Source: Sphingopyxis witflariensis
GTDB taxonomy: Bacteria > Pseudomonadota > Alphaproteobacteria > Sphingomonadales > Sphingomonadaceae
DNA: 64,000 nucleotides
Direction: 5' to 3'
NCBI RefSeq assembly: GCF_002205635.1
Contig: NZ_NISJ01000002.1
Coordinates: 248,001 to 312,000 of the forward strand
Positions 16,896-25,219 of this stretch are shown in pieces. Position numbers and translations under genes: made by a program. Position 1 is the stretch's first letter. The number at the start of each line of letters is the position of its first letter. The notes beneath the pieces were generated by a model. That model was given only the letters and a program-made list of their open reading frames with translations. It was not told the DNA's origin and searched no databases.

Positions 16896-17531
16896 ATGGC
16901 CGATGAGCTGATTTTTTACACCAATCCCACGTCGCGCGGACAGATTGTCCGCTGGATGCTCGAAGAGGTCGGCGCGCCCTATGAACAGCGCCTGCTCGAC
17001 TATGACACGACGATGAAAGCCCCCGCCTATCTGGCGGTCAATCCCATGGGCAAGGTTCCGGCGATCGTCCATAATGGCCATGTCGTCACCGAATGCGCCG
17101 CGATCTGCGCCTATCTGGCCGATGCCTTTCCCGATGCAAATCTTGCGCCCGCCCCCGCCGCCCGCGCCGATTACTATCGCTGGCTGTTCTTTACCGCAGG
17201 GCCGGTCGAACAGGCGATCACATCGAAGCATCTCGGGTTCGAGCCCAACGGCGAGCAACAACGTTCGGCGGGTTTCGGTTCGCTTGGGGCGACGCTGGAT
17301 GCACTCGAAGGCGCGGTCGCAGGCAAGGCGTTCGTCGCAGGCGACAGCTTTACCGCCGCCGATGTCTATGTCGGCAGCCAGATCGACTGGGGCCTGCAAT
17401 TCGGCACCATCCCGTTCCGCCCGGCGTTCGAGGCCTATGCTGCGCCGTTGCGCGAGCGCGCGGCATACAAGCGCGCCAAGGAAGTCGACAATGGTTTGAT
17501 TGCGGAGATGCAGGCAGCAAATCCAGGCTGA
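16896..17531 (+). CDS. Glutathione S-transferase family protein
   Basis: 211 residues. The N-terminal thioredoxin-like domain (FYTNPTSRGQIVRWMLEEVGAPYE, NPMGKVPAIVHNG, the glutathione-binding VVTECAAICAYLADAFP) is followed by the all-helical C-terminal domain with the GDSFTAADVYVGSQ capping motif. It conjugates glutathione to electrophiles; the substrate is unknown. ATG 16896 follows CGAGGGAGAAG; the longer frame from 16857 has no ribosome-binding site. It ends at the terminator at 17629-17660. Confidence 0.93.
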   Translation: MADELIFYTNPTSRGQIVRWMLEEVGAPYEQRLLDYDTTMKAPAYLAVNPMGKVPAIVHNGHVVTECAAICAYLADAFPDANLAPAPAARADYYRWLFFTAGPVEQAITSKHLGFEPNGEQQRSAGFGSLGATLDALEGAVAGKAFVAGDSFTAADVYVGSQIDWGLQFGTIPFRPAFEAYAAPLRERAAYKRAKEVDNGLIAEMQAANPG

Positions 17532-17628
17532 CCGTGCATCGGCTTTGGGGGGAGTTGAGGGAGGGGTCGCTTTTCAGTCGCTAGCGGACACCCTCTCGCA
17601 GATTTGCAACCCCACCCATGCCCAAAGA

Positions 17629-17660
17629 AAAAGCCCGGCGAATCGCTTCGCCGGGCTTTC
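17629..17660. terminator. Bidirectional rho-independent terminator
   Basis: A perfect stem AAAGCCCGGCGAA / TTCGCCGGGCTTT around a short TCGC loop, with A and T runs on either side. It serves the convergent GST and Bax-inhibitor genes. Confidence 0.9.
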
Positions 17661-17682
17661 CCGTGTCTGAATGTCCGTCCGC

Positions 17683-18411
17683 TTATTCGCGGCTGCCCAG
17701 AAGGTTGAGCAGGAAGGTGAACATGTTGACGAAGTCGAGATAGAGCGTCAGCGCGCCCATGATCACCGACTTGCCGACAAAGTCGGTCCCGCGGACATAG
17801 AAATACATGCTCTTGATCTTCTGCGTGTCATAGGCGGTGAGGCCTGCAAACAGCAGCACGCCGATCACGCTGATCGCGAGGCTGAGCGCGCTCGACTGCA
17901 CGAACATGTTGATCACCATCGCGACCAGGATGCCGACAACGCCCATGATCAGGAAGGTGCCGAAACCCGACAGATCCTTCTTGGTCGTGTAGCCATAGAG
18001 GCTAAGGCCCAGAAAGGCTGCGGCGGTCGCGAAGAAGGTCGTGGCGATCGAGGTGCCCGTGAAGTTGATGAAGATCGTCGACATCGACAAACCCATCACG
18101 CCGGCATAAACCCAGAACAGCACCTGAGCCGCCGTGGTCGACAGCTTGTTGATACCAAAGCTCAGCACCAGCACGAACGCCAGCGGCGCCAGCATCACGA
18201 CCCACATCAAGGGGGTGCCGATCATCGAGGCAGTAAAACCGCTGTTGAACGCCAACATCGCAACGATGCCGGTGAGCAGCACGCCCGAACCCATATAGTT
18301 GTAAACCGACAGCATGTACGACCGCAGGCCGGCATCGACGGCCTGGTCCATCGCGTTCGCGTTGGCTCCGAAACCGGAAGCCGCCACATTGGGGTCGTTC
18401 CAATTAGCCAT
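17683..18411 (-). CDS. Bax inhibitor-1 / YccA family membrane protein
   Basis: 242 residues, seven predicted membrane helices (for example LLTGIVAMLAFNSG, MWVVMLAPLAFVLVLSFGI, FLIMGVVGILVAMVINMFV), with the family signature ALTLYLDFVNMFTFLLNLLG at the end. Family members are pH-sensitive Ca2+ leak channels or modulators of membrane proteases (YccA on FtsH). I chose ATG 18411 (MANWND), 9 bases after GGAG; ATG 18417 is possible. Confidence 0.92.
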   Translation of the reverse strand: MANWNDPNVAASGFGANANAMDQAVDAGLRSYMLSVYNYMGSGVLLTGIVAMLAFNSGFTASMIGTPLMWVVMLAPLAFVLVLSFGINKLSTTAAQVLFWVYAGVMGLSMSTIFINFTGTSIATTFFATAAAFLGLSLYGYTTKKDLSGFGTFLIMGVVGILVAMVINMFVQSSALSLAISVIGVLLFAGLTAYDTQKIKSMYFYVRGTDFVGKSVIMGALTLYLDFVNMFTFLLNLLGSRE

Positions 18412-18553
18412 TGTCATTACTCCATCATCGGCCAGTCCATACCGGCCGTAGAGAAGCAATATCGTGATTTTCCTCCTCGCTTTCAAGCGAAACCCGACAA
18501 GCCCCCATCTTTGAGGTTTTCGCATGGCCAGAAGGGCTTATGCTGGACGCGCC

Positions 18554-19171
18554 ATGTCGACCCATCGCCTGTTCGTCGCGCTGCGCCCGCCGCCGCCCAT
18601 TCGCTCACTTCTGATCGCCGCCATGCACGGTATTTCGGGGGCACGGTGGCAGGACGACGACCAGCTCCACCTGACCTTGCGCTTCATCGGTGAGGTCGAT
18701 CATCACCGCGCAGAAGATATCGCCGCCACGCTTGGCGTGATCCATGCCCCTGCGATCACCGCGCGCATCGCCGGGACCAGCCTGTTCGAACACCGCGGCC
18801 AACCGCACATGGTCTGGGCCGGAGTTGAGCCGCTGGCCCCGCTCGCGGCGCTCCACCGCAAGGTCGATCAATTACTCGCGCGCGTCGGGATCGCCCCCGA
18901 AACCCGGGCCTTCATGCCGCATATCACACTCGCGCGGCTGAATCGTGCCGCCGGACCGGTCGCGCCTTTCCTCGCGCAGAGCGGCGATCTGGCCAGTCCG
19001 CCCTTCGTCTTCGACCATGTCCTTCTCTATGAAAGCGAGCTTGCGCATGGCGGCGCGCGCTATCATCCGGTGGCGCGCTATCCGCTCGATGCCGACGCGT
19101 CGGTAACCAGCGCCGCCGCGACCGCCGATACATCGTCCCACGTCACACCAAAACCGCCTTCGTCGCCATAA
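18554..19171 (+). CDS. thpR: RNA 2',3'-cyclic phosphodiesterase
   Basis: 205 residues of the 2H phosphoesterase family. The two catalytic H-x-T motifs are HLTLRF (about residue 42) and HITLAR (about residue 125). The enzyme opens 2',3'-cyclic phosphate ends of RNA. It is about 20 residues longer than usual; the extra Thr/Ser/Pro-rich tail is encoded antisense to the convergent phosphatase gene (94-bp overlap), suggesting the stop codon drifted into its neighbour. ATG 18554 fits the family start better than 18524. Confidence 0.9.
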   Translation: MSTHRLFVALRPPPPIRSLLIAAMHGISGARWQDDDQLHLTLRFIGEVDHHRAEDIAATLGVIHAPAITARIAGTSLFEHRGQPHMVWAGVEPLAPLAALHRKVDQLLARVGIAPETRAFMPHITLARLNRAAGPVAPFLAQSGDLASPPFVFDHVLLYESELAHGGARYHPVARYPLDADASVTSAAATADTSSHVTPKPPSSP

Positions 19172-19566
19172 TAGGGATCGGCCACACTGTCGCCTTCGCG
19201 GCCGCGCACCAGATCGAGCATCAACCGCAGCCGCGCGGTCGCATCGGCGGGCGCGATCGCGCGCGCGTCGCGCAAATTGGTGTCGTCGGCGGCGAGGATC
19301 AGGTCGAAGCGATAGAAATCGTCGCGGGTCAGCTGGCGCGCGCGCAGGTCGCCAATGTCCGCGCCGCGCCGCCGCGCTTCTGCCTGTGCGCGGGCATCGG
19401 GTGGACGACCCACATGCCAGTCGCCGGTCCCCGCCGAATCGAGCGTCGCGTCGATCCCGGCGTCGGCGAAGGCCGCTCGCGCCGCACCTTCGGCCAGCGG
19501 CGAGCGGCAGATATTGCCGAGGCAAAGAAAGAGGATCGCGGGTCTGGTTTTTCTATCGTTGCGCAT
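19078..19566 (-). CDS. Low-molecular-weight protein-tyrosine phosphatase
   Basis: 162 residues. The P-loop CLGNICRS (C-x5-R-S) is near the N-terminus and the acid DPYYG motif is near residue 135; both are intact. It removes phosphate from tyrosine, often in exopolysaccharide control. No BY-kinase gene is adjacent. The start at 19566 (MRNDRK) is closest to the family N-terminus; ATG 19578 is four codons longer. It overlaps thpR by 94 bp tail to tail. Confidence 0.92.
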   Translation of the reverse strand: MRNDRKTRPAILFLCLGNICRSPLAEGAARAAFADAGIDATLDSAGTGDWHVGRPPDARAQAEARRRGADIGDLRARQLTRDDFYRFDLILAADDTNLRDARAIAPADATARLRLMLDLVRGREGDSVADPYYGDEGGFGVTWDDVSAVAAALVTDASASSG

Positions 19567-19681
19567 ATCGCCGATCATACCATCTTCATACAAAGTTGAA
19601 CCAACATTCAACTTGCGCGCCCATCGCGCTCTGCTAGCCATGACGGATAAAGCGATAACGGGTCAGGGAGAGAGTTGCCAG

Positions 19682-21274
19682 ATGGCTGAAACGGTCCATG
19701 AGAATGATGCTGCGCACGAACAGGCGCCGGTCACGAGCGCCAGCGGCTATAGCTGGTATGTGCTGGGCGTCCTCGTCGTCGTCTATATCCTCAATTTCAT
19801 CGACCGGCAGATCCTGAGCATTCTCGCGGTCGACATCAAGGCCGACCTCGGGCTGACCGATGCCGATATGGGCTTTCTCGGCGGCGCCGCCTTCGCGGTC
19901 TTTTATGCCTTGTTCGGCATCCCGCTCGGTCGGCTGGCCGACAATTGGAGCCGGGTGAAACTATTGTCGATCGGCCTCACGCTCTGGTCTGTCATGACCG
20001 CGCTGTCGGGCTTCGCGTACAACCAGTTCACCTTGACGATGGCCCGCATGGGGGTGGGGGTAGGCGAGGCGACGGCGAGCCCGACCGCCTATTCGCTCAT
20101 CTCCGACTATTTTCCGAAGAAACAGCGGGCCACCGCGCTCGCCATTTATTCGTCGGGACTCTATCTGGGCGGCGGCGTCTCGCTGTTCATCGGCGCATTG
20201 ATCGTCGAGGCGTGGAATCGCGGCTATCCGACGGGCGGCCCAATGGGACTGGTTGGATGGCAGGCAGCGTTCCTGGCGGTCGGCATCCCTGGCCTGCTCC
20301 TCGCGCTGTGGGTAGCTTCGTTGCGCGAGCCGGCACGCGGCGTAATGGATGGTGTCCCGACCCACGGCTCGCCGACGCCCTTCCGGGCTTTTGGCAAAGA
20401 TCTGACGATGATCGTGCCGCCGCTGACGCTGATCGGCGCGTGGCAGCGCGGGCCGACCGCGCTCGCCCTCAACATCGGCTTCGCCGTCGCCATCGCTATC
20501 TTTGCCTGGTGGATGATCAGCCTGACCGGAAATTTCCCGCAATGGGTCGCGGTCGGCATCGGCTATTATGCAGTATTTTCTTGGGCCTGCACGCTGCGCG
20601 CCCACGATCCGGCGACCTTTCGGCTGATCTGGGGAACCCCGGCGTTCATCTGCACGACGCTGGGCTATGGGCTGGTCGCACTCGCCGCCTATGGGCTCGC
20701 CTTCTGGTCGGCGCCCTATGCCGAAATCGTGCTGGGGCTGCCCAAGCAGGAACTGGCGTTCATATTGGGCGCGAATGGCGCCGCGAGCGGCTTTATCGGG
20801 GTGATCATCGGCGGCCGGATGGCCGATGCCCTGCGCACGCGGCATCCGGCGGGGCGCATCGTGATGATCATATTCGGCGTCGTCGCGCCGATCATCCCGA
20901 TCTGGATCGGTTACACCACCGAGAATTCGACCCTATTCTACACGATGAACTTCCTCGCGGGAATGTTCGGCGCGACCGCGCTCGGCGCCGCAGCCGCAAC
21001 GACGCAGGATCTGGTGCTTCCGCGGATGCGCGGGACGGCGACCGCCGCCTTCTTCCTCGGCACGACGTTGGTCGGGCTGTCGTTCGGCCCCTATATGGTC
21101 GGGCAGATTTCGGATCTGGCCGGAACGATGGTGGGCGGCAAACCGGTCGGCGATCTGCGCACCGGCATCCTGTCGCTGATTGGCGTTGCGCCGATCGCGC
21201 TCGCCCTGCTGCTCTACGCCTATCGCGCCGTTCCGCGCGCCGAAGCAACGATCGTCGAGCGCGCCGGAGCCTGA
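19682..21274 (+). CDS. MFS transporter, spinster-like family
   Basis: 530 residues, about 12-14 membrane helices. The N-terminus (YVLGVLVVVYILNFIDRQIL) and IPLGRLADNWSRVKLL (motif A) match the spinster-like/ACS-related MFS branch common in sphingomonads. Long loops occur at the centre (GVMDGVPTHGSPTPFRAFGK) and near the end. The substrate is unknown. ATG 19682 follows GGGAGAGAG. It reads away from the phosphatase gene, so the roughly 115 bp between them should hold both promoters. Confidence 0.88.
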   Translation: MAETVHENDAAHEQAPVTSASGYSWYVLGVLVVVYILNFIDRQILSILAVDIKADLGLTDADMGFLGGAAFAVFYALFGIPLGRLADNWSRVKLLSIGLTLWSVMTALSGFAYNQFTLTMARMGVGVGEATASPTAYSLISDYFPKKQRATALAIYSSGLYLGGGVSLFIGALIVEAWNRGYPTGGPMGLVGWQAAFLAVGIPGLLLALWVASLREPARGVMDGVPTHGSPTPFRAFGKDLTMIVPPLTLIGAWQRGPTALALNIGFAVAIAIFAWWMISLTGNFPQWVAVGIGYYAVFSWACTLRAHDPATFRLIWGTPAFICTTLGYGLVALAAYGLAFWSAPYAEIVLGLPKQELAFILGANGAASGFIGVIIGGRMADALRTRHPAGRIVMIIFGVVAPIIPIWIGYTTENSTLFYTMNFLAGMFGATALGAAAATTQDLVLPRMRGTATAAFFLGTTLVGLSFGPYMVGQISDLAGTMVGGKPVGDLRTGILSLIGVAPIALALLLYAYRAVPRAEATIVERAGA

Positions 21275-21299
21275 GCCGGGCCGCTGATGGCGGCCCGGC
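21275..21299. terminator. Hairpin after the MFS gene
   Basis: Stem GCCGGGCCGC / GCGGCCCGGC-like (GCCGGGCCGC, TGAT loop, GGCGGCCCGGC) directly after the stop codon. There is no clear T run, so termination is probable rather than certain. Confidence 0.6.
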
Positions 21300-21328
21300 A
21301 CTCGAGTCTGCTTAAGTTGAACTATATG

Positions 21329-21354
21329 GGCCCCTCCCCCGATCGGGAGGGGCC
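21329..21354. terminator. Hairpin between convergent MFS and sodC genes
   Basis: Stem GGCCCCTCCC / GGGAGGGGCC with loop CCGATC. A strong GC stem between convergent genes, likely a shared terminator although T runs are weak. Confidence 0.6.
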
Positions 21355-21381
21355 TCATTCGGTCGAGCGCGTCGACGGTGC

Positions 21382-21957
21382 TTAGGCCCCGCCCGCCACA
21401 ACCACGCCGCACGCGACGCGGCCGCCGCTGTTGCCGCTGGGGTCAGTCCTCATATCGTCAGGACCGGCATGGATGACAAAGGCGGCGCCGTCGGCGTCGA
21501 TCACCCCGCCCTCACCCGTCAGCCGGGTGCCAACGAGGCGCAGCGTCGCGCGGCCGATTGTGTCGGTTTCGACCACCAGATTGGGCAGGTCTCCATGGTG
21601 CGCGCCCAGCGGGTTGTCGCGGCCATGCTGCGCACCGGTCGGGTTCCAGTGCGGGCCAGCGCTGGTGAAGGCGGGCGCGTCGCACTGGCCAACGGCGTGG
21701 ACATGCATGCCATAGGTTCCGGCGGCAAAACCGCGCGCGACGACCTCGAGACGCAGGCCGCTGCTGTCCTTGAAGATATCGACGCGGCCGCGGTCGGCGC
21801 CACGTGCATCGACGAGCTGGGCATAGGCGTCGGGAATGGGCAGATTGGCGGCAGGGTCCTTGTCGCCACCCGTGGACGCGCAGCCAGCCAACGCAAGCGC
21901 GCCTAGCGCAACGACGCCCCGAACCATAAAGCCTTTGCTCGACATCGCTTTCATCAT
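21382..21957 (-). CDS. sodC: Cu/Zn superoxide dismutase, lipoprotein
   Basis: 191 residues. A lipobox (LALAGC) at the end of the signal peptide predicts anchoring in the cell envelope. The metal ligands are visible: HVH in TYGMHVHAVG, H in AGPHWNP, the zinc-loop H residues in GAHHGDLPN with Asp, and the last copper His in FVIHAGPDD. The disulfide Cys are in GQCDAP and RVACGVV. It dismutates periplasmic superoxide. ATG 21957 follows GGGGAG; the longer frame to 21987 lacks a site. Confidence 0.93.
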   Translation of the reverse strand: MMKAMSSKGFMVRGVVALGALALAGCASTGGDKDPAANLPIPDAYAQLVDARGADRGRVDIFKDSSGLRLEVVARGFAAGTYGMHVHAVGQCDAPAFTSAGPHWNPTGAQHGRDNPLGAHHGDLPNLVVETDTIGRATLRLVGTRLTGEGGVIDADGAAFVIHAGPDDMRTDPSGNSGGRVACGVVVAGGA

Positions 21958-22261
21958 TCTGCTCCCCGATAATCCAATTGATATCACAACGCCGTAGCGG
22001 CGAATTTCGATCCCGCCCAGTCAGGATGCGCCGATTCGGCGCCGGTTCCAATAGCGATGTGACGAAAAACATGTCGCAGCGCTTCGTCGCTACGATAGAT
22101 GTTGCGTAGATCGATTAGGAGGCGCCTCCCAGCGAAGTCGCGGAGTGCGACCCTCTTTCATGGGGATAGGCTTTAATCGTTTCGGATGGAGCCCCCGCCC
22201 GACATCGCGGCAATCAGGCGGGCAGAATGCGGCACGTCCTCAGGCACAAATGGCACAAAGA
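21958..22261. other. Intergenic region upstream of sodC
   Basis: 304 bp. It should contain the sodC promoter. A perfect 12-bp palindrome GGAGGCGCCTCC sits at 22118-22129. Short frames at 22145-22413 overlap the exbD end and show no domain. No RNA gene is recognised. Confidence 0.45.
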
Positions 22262-22293
22262 GAAGGGGCCGCGAATCGCTTCGCGGCCCCTTC
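22262..22293. terminator. Rho-independent terminator of the tonB-exbBD operon
   Basis: Perfect stem GAAGGGGCCGCGAA / TTCGCGGCCCCTTC with a TCGC loop, 27 bp after the last exbD stop on the minus strand. Confidence 0.85.
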
Positions 22294-22319
22294 CATCAAA
22301 CGGATTTTCCGATCAGCGA

Positions 22320-22745
22320 TCAGAAAACGCGCGCATATTGTTCGTTACCGACAAAGCCAAGCTTGCCGACGCCGCTACGCTTCACCACCGCCATGACATT
22401 GTCGACGATATAGTAACGCGCATAGGGGTCCGGCTGGACCTGCAGTTCCGGTTCGACCGGCAACGCCTTGGTCTGTTCCAGATAGGTCGCCAGCTGCGCC
22501 AGATCGACCGGCGTCCCGTTCCAGGTGATCGTCCCTGCGGGGTCGATCATCACCTTGTTCTTCTGGGGATCGACGTTGCTCGGATTTTCATTTGGTACCG
22601 GAAGGTCGATCTTCACCGCGTGAGTCTGGACCGGGATGGTGATGATGAACATGATGAGGAGCACGAGCATGACGTCGATCAACGGCGTCGTGTTCATATC
22701 CATCATCGGTTCATTGTCGTCCCGATCTCCAACTGCCATGGACAT
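22320..22745 (-). CDS. exbD: Biopolymer transport protein ExbD/TolR (second copy)
   Basis: 141 residues. A short cytoplasmic start with PMMDMNTTPLIDVMLVLLIMFIIT gives the single membrane helix and the essential Asp (PLIDVMLVLL) used for proton coupling. A periplasmic domain follows with the ENPSNVDPQKNKVMIDPAGTI-type region. It works with ExbB to power TonB. Last gene of the tonB-exbB-exbD-exbD operon, 35 bp after the first exbD. Confidence 0.92.
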   Translation of the reverse strand: MSMAVGDRDDNEPMMDMNTTPLIDVMLVLLIMFIITIPVQTHAVKIDLPVPNENPSNVDPQKNKVMIDPAGTITWNGTPVDLAQLATYLEQTKALPVEPELQVQPDPYARYYIVDNVMAVVKRSGVGKLGFVGNEQYARVF

Positions 22746-22780
22746 GGGTCTATTCCTTTTCGTTTATACCGGAACCGCCC

Positions 22781-23299
22781 TTACAGGCGGCTCACCGAGA
22801 CCGCACCAGGTGCCGGTTCGGAAATGAACCCGATCTTCTGGAAACCAGCGAACTGCATGGTGTAGATCACCCCGCCGATGCACTGGTACGGCGTGTTGAT
22901 GTCGCCGCGGATATGCACTTCGGGGAAATTTTCCTCGGTGATATTCTGCGGTCCGCCGATATCCTCAAGCAGCTGCTTGAGCTTTTCCTGTCCGCGTTCG
23001 AGCAATTGCTTCGAATCGACCGGGGTCTGGCCCCAATAGACTTCGCACGACGGGCTTTCGGGATTGGGTTCGCCATCGCCGTCGGTGTCAGCCGAACGAA
23101 CCGACAGCAGAACATTTTCAGGCTTGGTCGTTGTCACCTCAAACTGCACGTCGGGCAGCTTGAGGTTCACCGTCTCCAGCACCACGGGGACCGTGATGAG
23201 GAAGATGATGAGCAACACCAGCATGATGTCCACGAGCGGCGTCGTGTTGATTTCCGACATAGGGGCGTCTTCGCCCTTGTTGCCTGCACTCATCGCCAT
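22781..23299 (-). CDS. exbD: Biopolymer transport protein ExbD/TolR (first copy, with Asp-rich insert)
   Basis: 172 residues. The membrane helix with the coupling Asp is PLVDIMLVLLIIFLIT. Unlike the second copy, the periplasmic domain has an acidic insert, SADTDGDGEPNPESPSCE, resembling a DxDxDG calcium-binding loop, and two Cys (SPSCEVYW and PYQCIGG) that could form a disulfide. The longer periplasmic domain suggests a different role from the second ExbD, perhaps contact with TonB or peptidoglycan (inference). It lies 105 bp downstream of exbB after a strong hairpin. Confidence 0.9.
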   Translation of the reverse strand: MAMSAGNKGEDAPMSEINTTPLVDIMLVLLIIFLITVPVVLETVNLKLPDVQFEVTTTKPENVLLSVRSADTDGDGEPNPESPSCEVYWGQTPVDSKQLLERGQEKLKQLLEDIGGPQNITEENFPEVHIRGDINTPYQCIGGVIYTMQFAGFQKIGFISEPAPGAVSVSRL

Positions 23300-23338
23300 A
23301 GGATTAGCATCCTGTCACAAAATTTCTATCATGGACCT

Positions 23339-23366
23339 GGGCGGCCGCCGCAAGCGGCGACCGCCC
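23339..23366. terminator. Strong hairpin between exbB and exbD (attenuator or processing site)
   Basis: Stem GGGCGGCCGCCG / CGGCGACCGCCC with a CAAG loop, in the 105-bp gap within the operon. No T run follows in the reading direction, so it is more likely an mRNA-stability or partial-termination element setting exbB above exbD levels (inference). Confidence 0.5.
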
Positions 23367-23404
23367 AGTCCTTCCCTTCCCATCCCAAAGGACGGGAAGA
23401 AAGA

Positions 23405-24220
23405 TCAGGCCTTCTTCGGCGCGGCCGGAGCAGCGGCCTTCGCCGGTGCAGCGGTCGTGATCGGCTTCACCTGGCCACCCGACATGATCGAACCGAGAAC
23501 GTCGTTCGAGAAGGTCGAGAGGCGACGAGCGATCGCCTTGTTGCGGCTCTGCAGCCAGTTGAACGCGAGCACCGCGGGAACGGCCACGATCAGACCGATG
23601 GCGGTCATGATCAGAGCTTCACCGACCGGACCCGCGACGGTATCGATCGAGGCCTGGCCCGACGCACCGATTTTCACGAGCGCGCGAAGAATACCGATAA
23701 CGGTACCGAACAGACCGATGAACGGTGCGGTCGAGCCGACGGTCGCGAGGAAGGCGAGGCCGCCGTTGAGCTTCGAGTTGATGTGGTTCTGCGAACGCTC
23801 GAGCGTGCCGTGCATCCAGTCATGTGCTTCGACGGGATCGGTCAGCTTGTTATGCTCTTCGTTGGCGCGGAGACCGTCTTCGACGACCTGGCGATACGCG
23901 CTGTTCTTTTCGAGCTTCGCCGCACCTTCGGCGAGCGTCGGCGCGCGCCAGAAATTGGCGTCAACCGCCTTGCCCTGGCTCATGACCTTATTCTGTTCGA
24001 ACAGCTTGGTGAACAGGATGTAGAGCGTGCCGATGAACATGATCAGCAGGATGAGGAAGGTCAGCTGCGAAACGACGCCGCCTTCGCACAGTGCGGGGAC
24101 GAGGCCATAGGGGCTCTGGCCCTCTTCCTTTACGCACATCGCTGCGGGCATCAAGCTGAGGCCTGCGTCGTGAGCGGCTGCCGGCGCCGCAGCGGCGGCA
24201 TTTGCGATCAGATTAAACAT
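23405..24220 (-). CDS. exbB: MotA/TolQ/ExbB proton channel family protein
   Basis: 271 residues. Three membrane helices: LTFLILLIMFIGTLYILF early, then GGLAFLATVGSTAPFIGLFGTVIGIL and ALIMTAIGLIVAVPAVLAFN with the conserved Thr residues of the proton path. A large cytoplasmic loop lies between helices 1 and 2. The C-terminus is an Ala/Pro/Lys tail. It forms the pentameric channel around ExbD and energises TonB. 74 bp after tonB in the same operon. Confidence 0.93.
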   Translation of the reverse strand: MFNLIANAAAAAPAAAHDAGLSLMPAAMCVKEEGQSPYGLVPALCEGGVVSQLTFLILLIMFIGTLYILFTKLFEQNKVMSQGKAVDANFWRAPTLAEGAAKLEKNSAYRQVVEDGLRANEEHNKLTDPVEAHDWMHGTLERSQNHINSKLNGGLAFLATVGSTAPFIGLFGTVIGILRALVKIGASGQASIDTVAGPVGEALIMTAIGLIVAVPAVLAFNWLQSRNKAIARRLSTFSNDVLGSIMSGGQVKPITTAAPAKAAAPAAPKKA

Positions 24221-24294
24221 TGTGGAAATTCCCTCTCAAATATTCGTAAATCAAGAAATTTGGATGCCCTTGAAACCGATATCCGTGCCGAAAA

Positions 24295-24951
24295 TCAGCG
24301 CGGAATCTGCCAACGGATACGATTGCTGTAAGACCCGCCCGTGGGGTTGCCCGCACGATCCTTGCCCGGATTGAACCGGCCGCGGCGCGTAATGAGCTTA
24401 CAGGTTTCGGCGTCCAGATCGCCATGACCACTCGACGACGTCACGTCGCACGACGTAATCCGGCCATCGGCGCCATAGGTGACACGGAAACCGGTCGTCC
24501 CTTCACGCTCTTCGCGCATGGCGCGCGCCGGATAATCGTCGTTCGTCGCCCAGCGACCCGGGTTGCCCTTCGGCGTACCAGCGGCGCTGAGATCCGGCGA
24601 CGGCGGCGGCGCAGGGGGAGCCGGCGGCGTATAGACCGGCGGCGGCGGCGCGGGGGGGATTTCGCGCTGCGACTGCATCGTGTTCGTCGTCACCGGCGGC
24701 GGAATCACCGACGGCGGCGTCACCACCGGCGGCGGCGGCGGCAGGACATTGTCCGGCGGCGGCGGCGGCGGCGGCTCTTCCGGCGGCGGCGGTTCTTCTA
24801 CGTCCACCACATCCAATTTTTCGGCAATTTTCTTGACGATACTGATGTTCAAGCCGTTAACCAGGCCATAGCCCAGAACCGCTGTGAACAAACCGACCAA
24901 GACAATTGCCACTACCCTATTTTTAGGGTCGACATTATCACCATAAGCCAT
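24295..24951 (-). CDS. tonB: TonB energy transducer
   Basis: 218 residues. The N-terminal membrane helix (VVAIVLVGLFTAVLGYGLV) is followed by a long proline-rich spacer (about 50-125, runs of PPPP and PPAPPPP) that spans the periplasm, then the C-terminal TonB domain (YPARAMREEREGTTGFRVTY, GRITSCDVTSSSG). It pushes on TonB boxes of outer-membrane receptors such as the broken one in this window. First gene of the operon; the spacer to the divergent gene at 25220 should hold its promoter. Confidence 0.94.
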   Translation of the reverse strand: MAYGDNVDPKNRVVAIVLVGLFTAVLGYGLVNGLNISIVKKIAEKLDVVDVEEPPPPEEPPPPPPPDNVLPPPPPVVTPPSVIPPPVTTNTMQSQREIPPAPPPPVYTPPAPPAPPPSPDLSAAGTPKGNPGRWATNDDYPARAMREEREGTTGFRVTYGADGRITSCDVTSSSGHGDLDAETCKLITRRGRFNPGKDRAGNPTGGSYSNRIRWQIPR

Positions 24952-25219
24952 TCAGGAACGACGCTCCTTGCTAGATCATCCTGACACCAATCCATACCGT
25001 CGGGGGGAGTTGCAATAAGCCCGGATGATTTCCGATGCGTTCCGCAGACCCGACGGCGCAGCAACCGGCCATATCTGTTCTTGCCGGTCGCTTCGCCTGA
25101 CGTCCTATCGCGGTGGCGGCAAGTTCGCAAACCCTTTATCAGCGGTTAATGTGCAGTGCCTCATGATGGGGCTTTAGGCACCGCTACCGGTGTCACATAT
25201 GTTGGAAAGCGAAACGATC

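Noticed and set aside
14950..16911. 653-codon plus-strand frame over the MFS gene
   Set aside because: Arg/Ala-rich shadow of the MFS and downstream genes in high-GC DNA; no domain.
19945..21315. 456-codon plus-strand frame
   Set aside because: Out-of-frame shadow of the spinster-like MFS gene, extremely Arg-rich.
22913..24331. 472-codon plus-strand frame opposite exbB/exbD
   Set aside because: Antisense to genes with clear ExbB and ExbD motifs; His/Arg/Asp-rich composition of a shadow frame.
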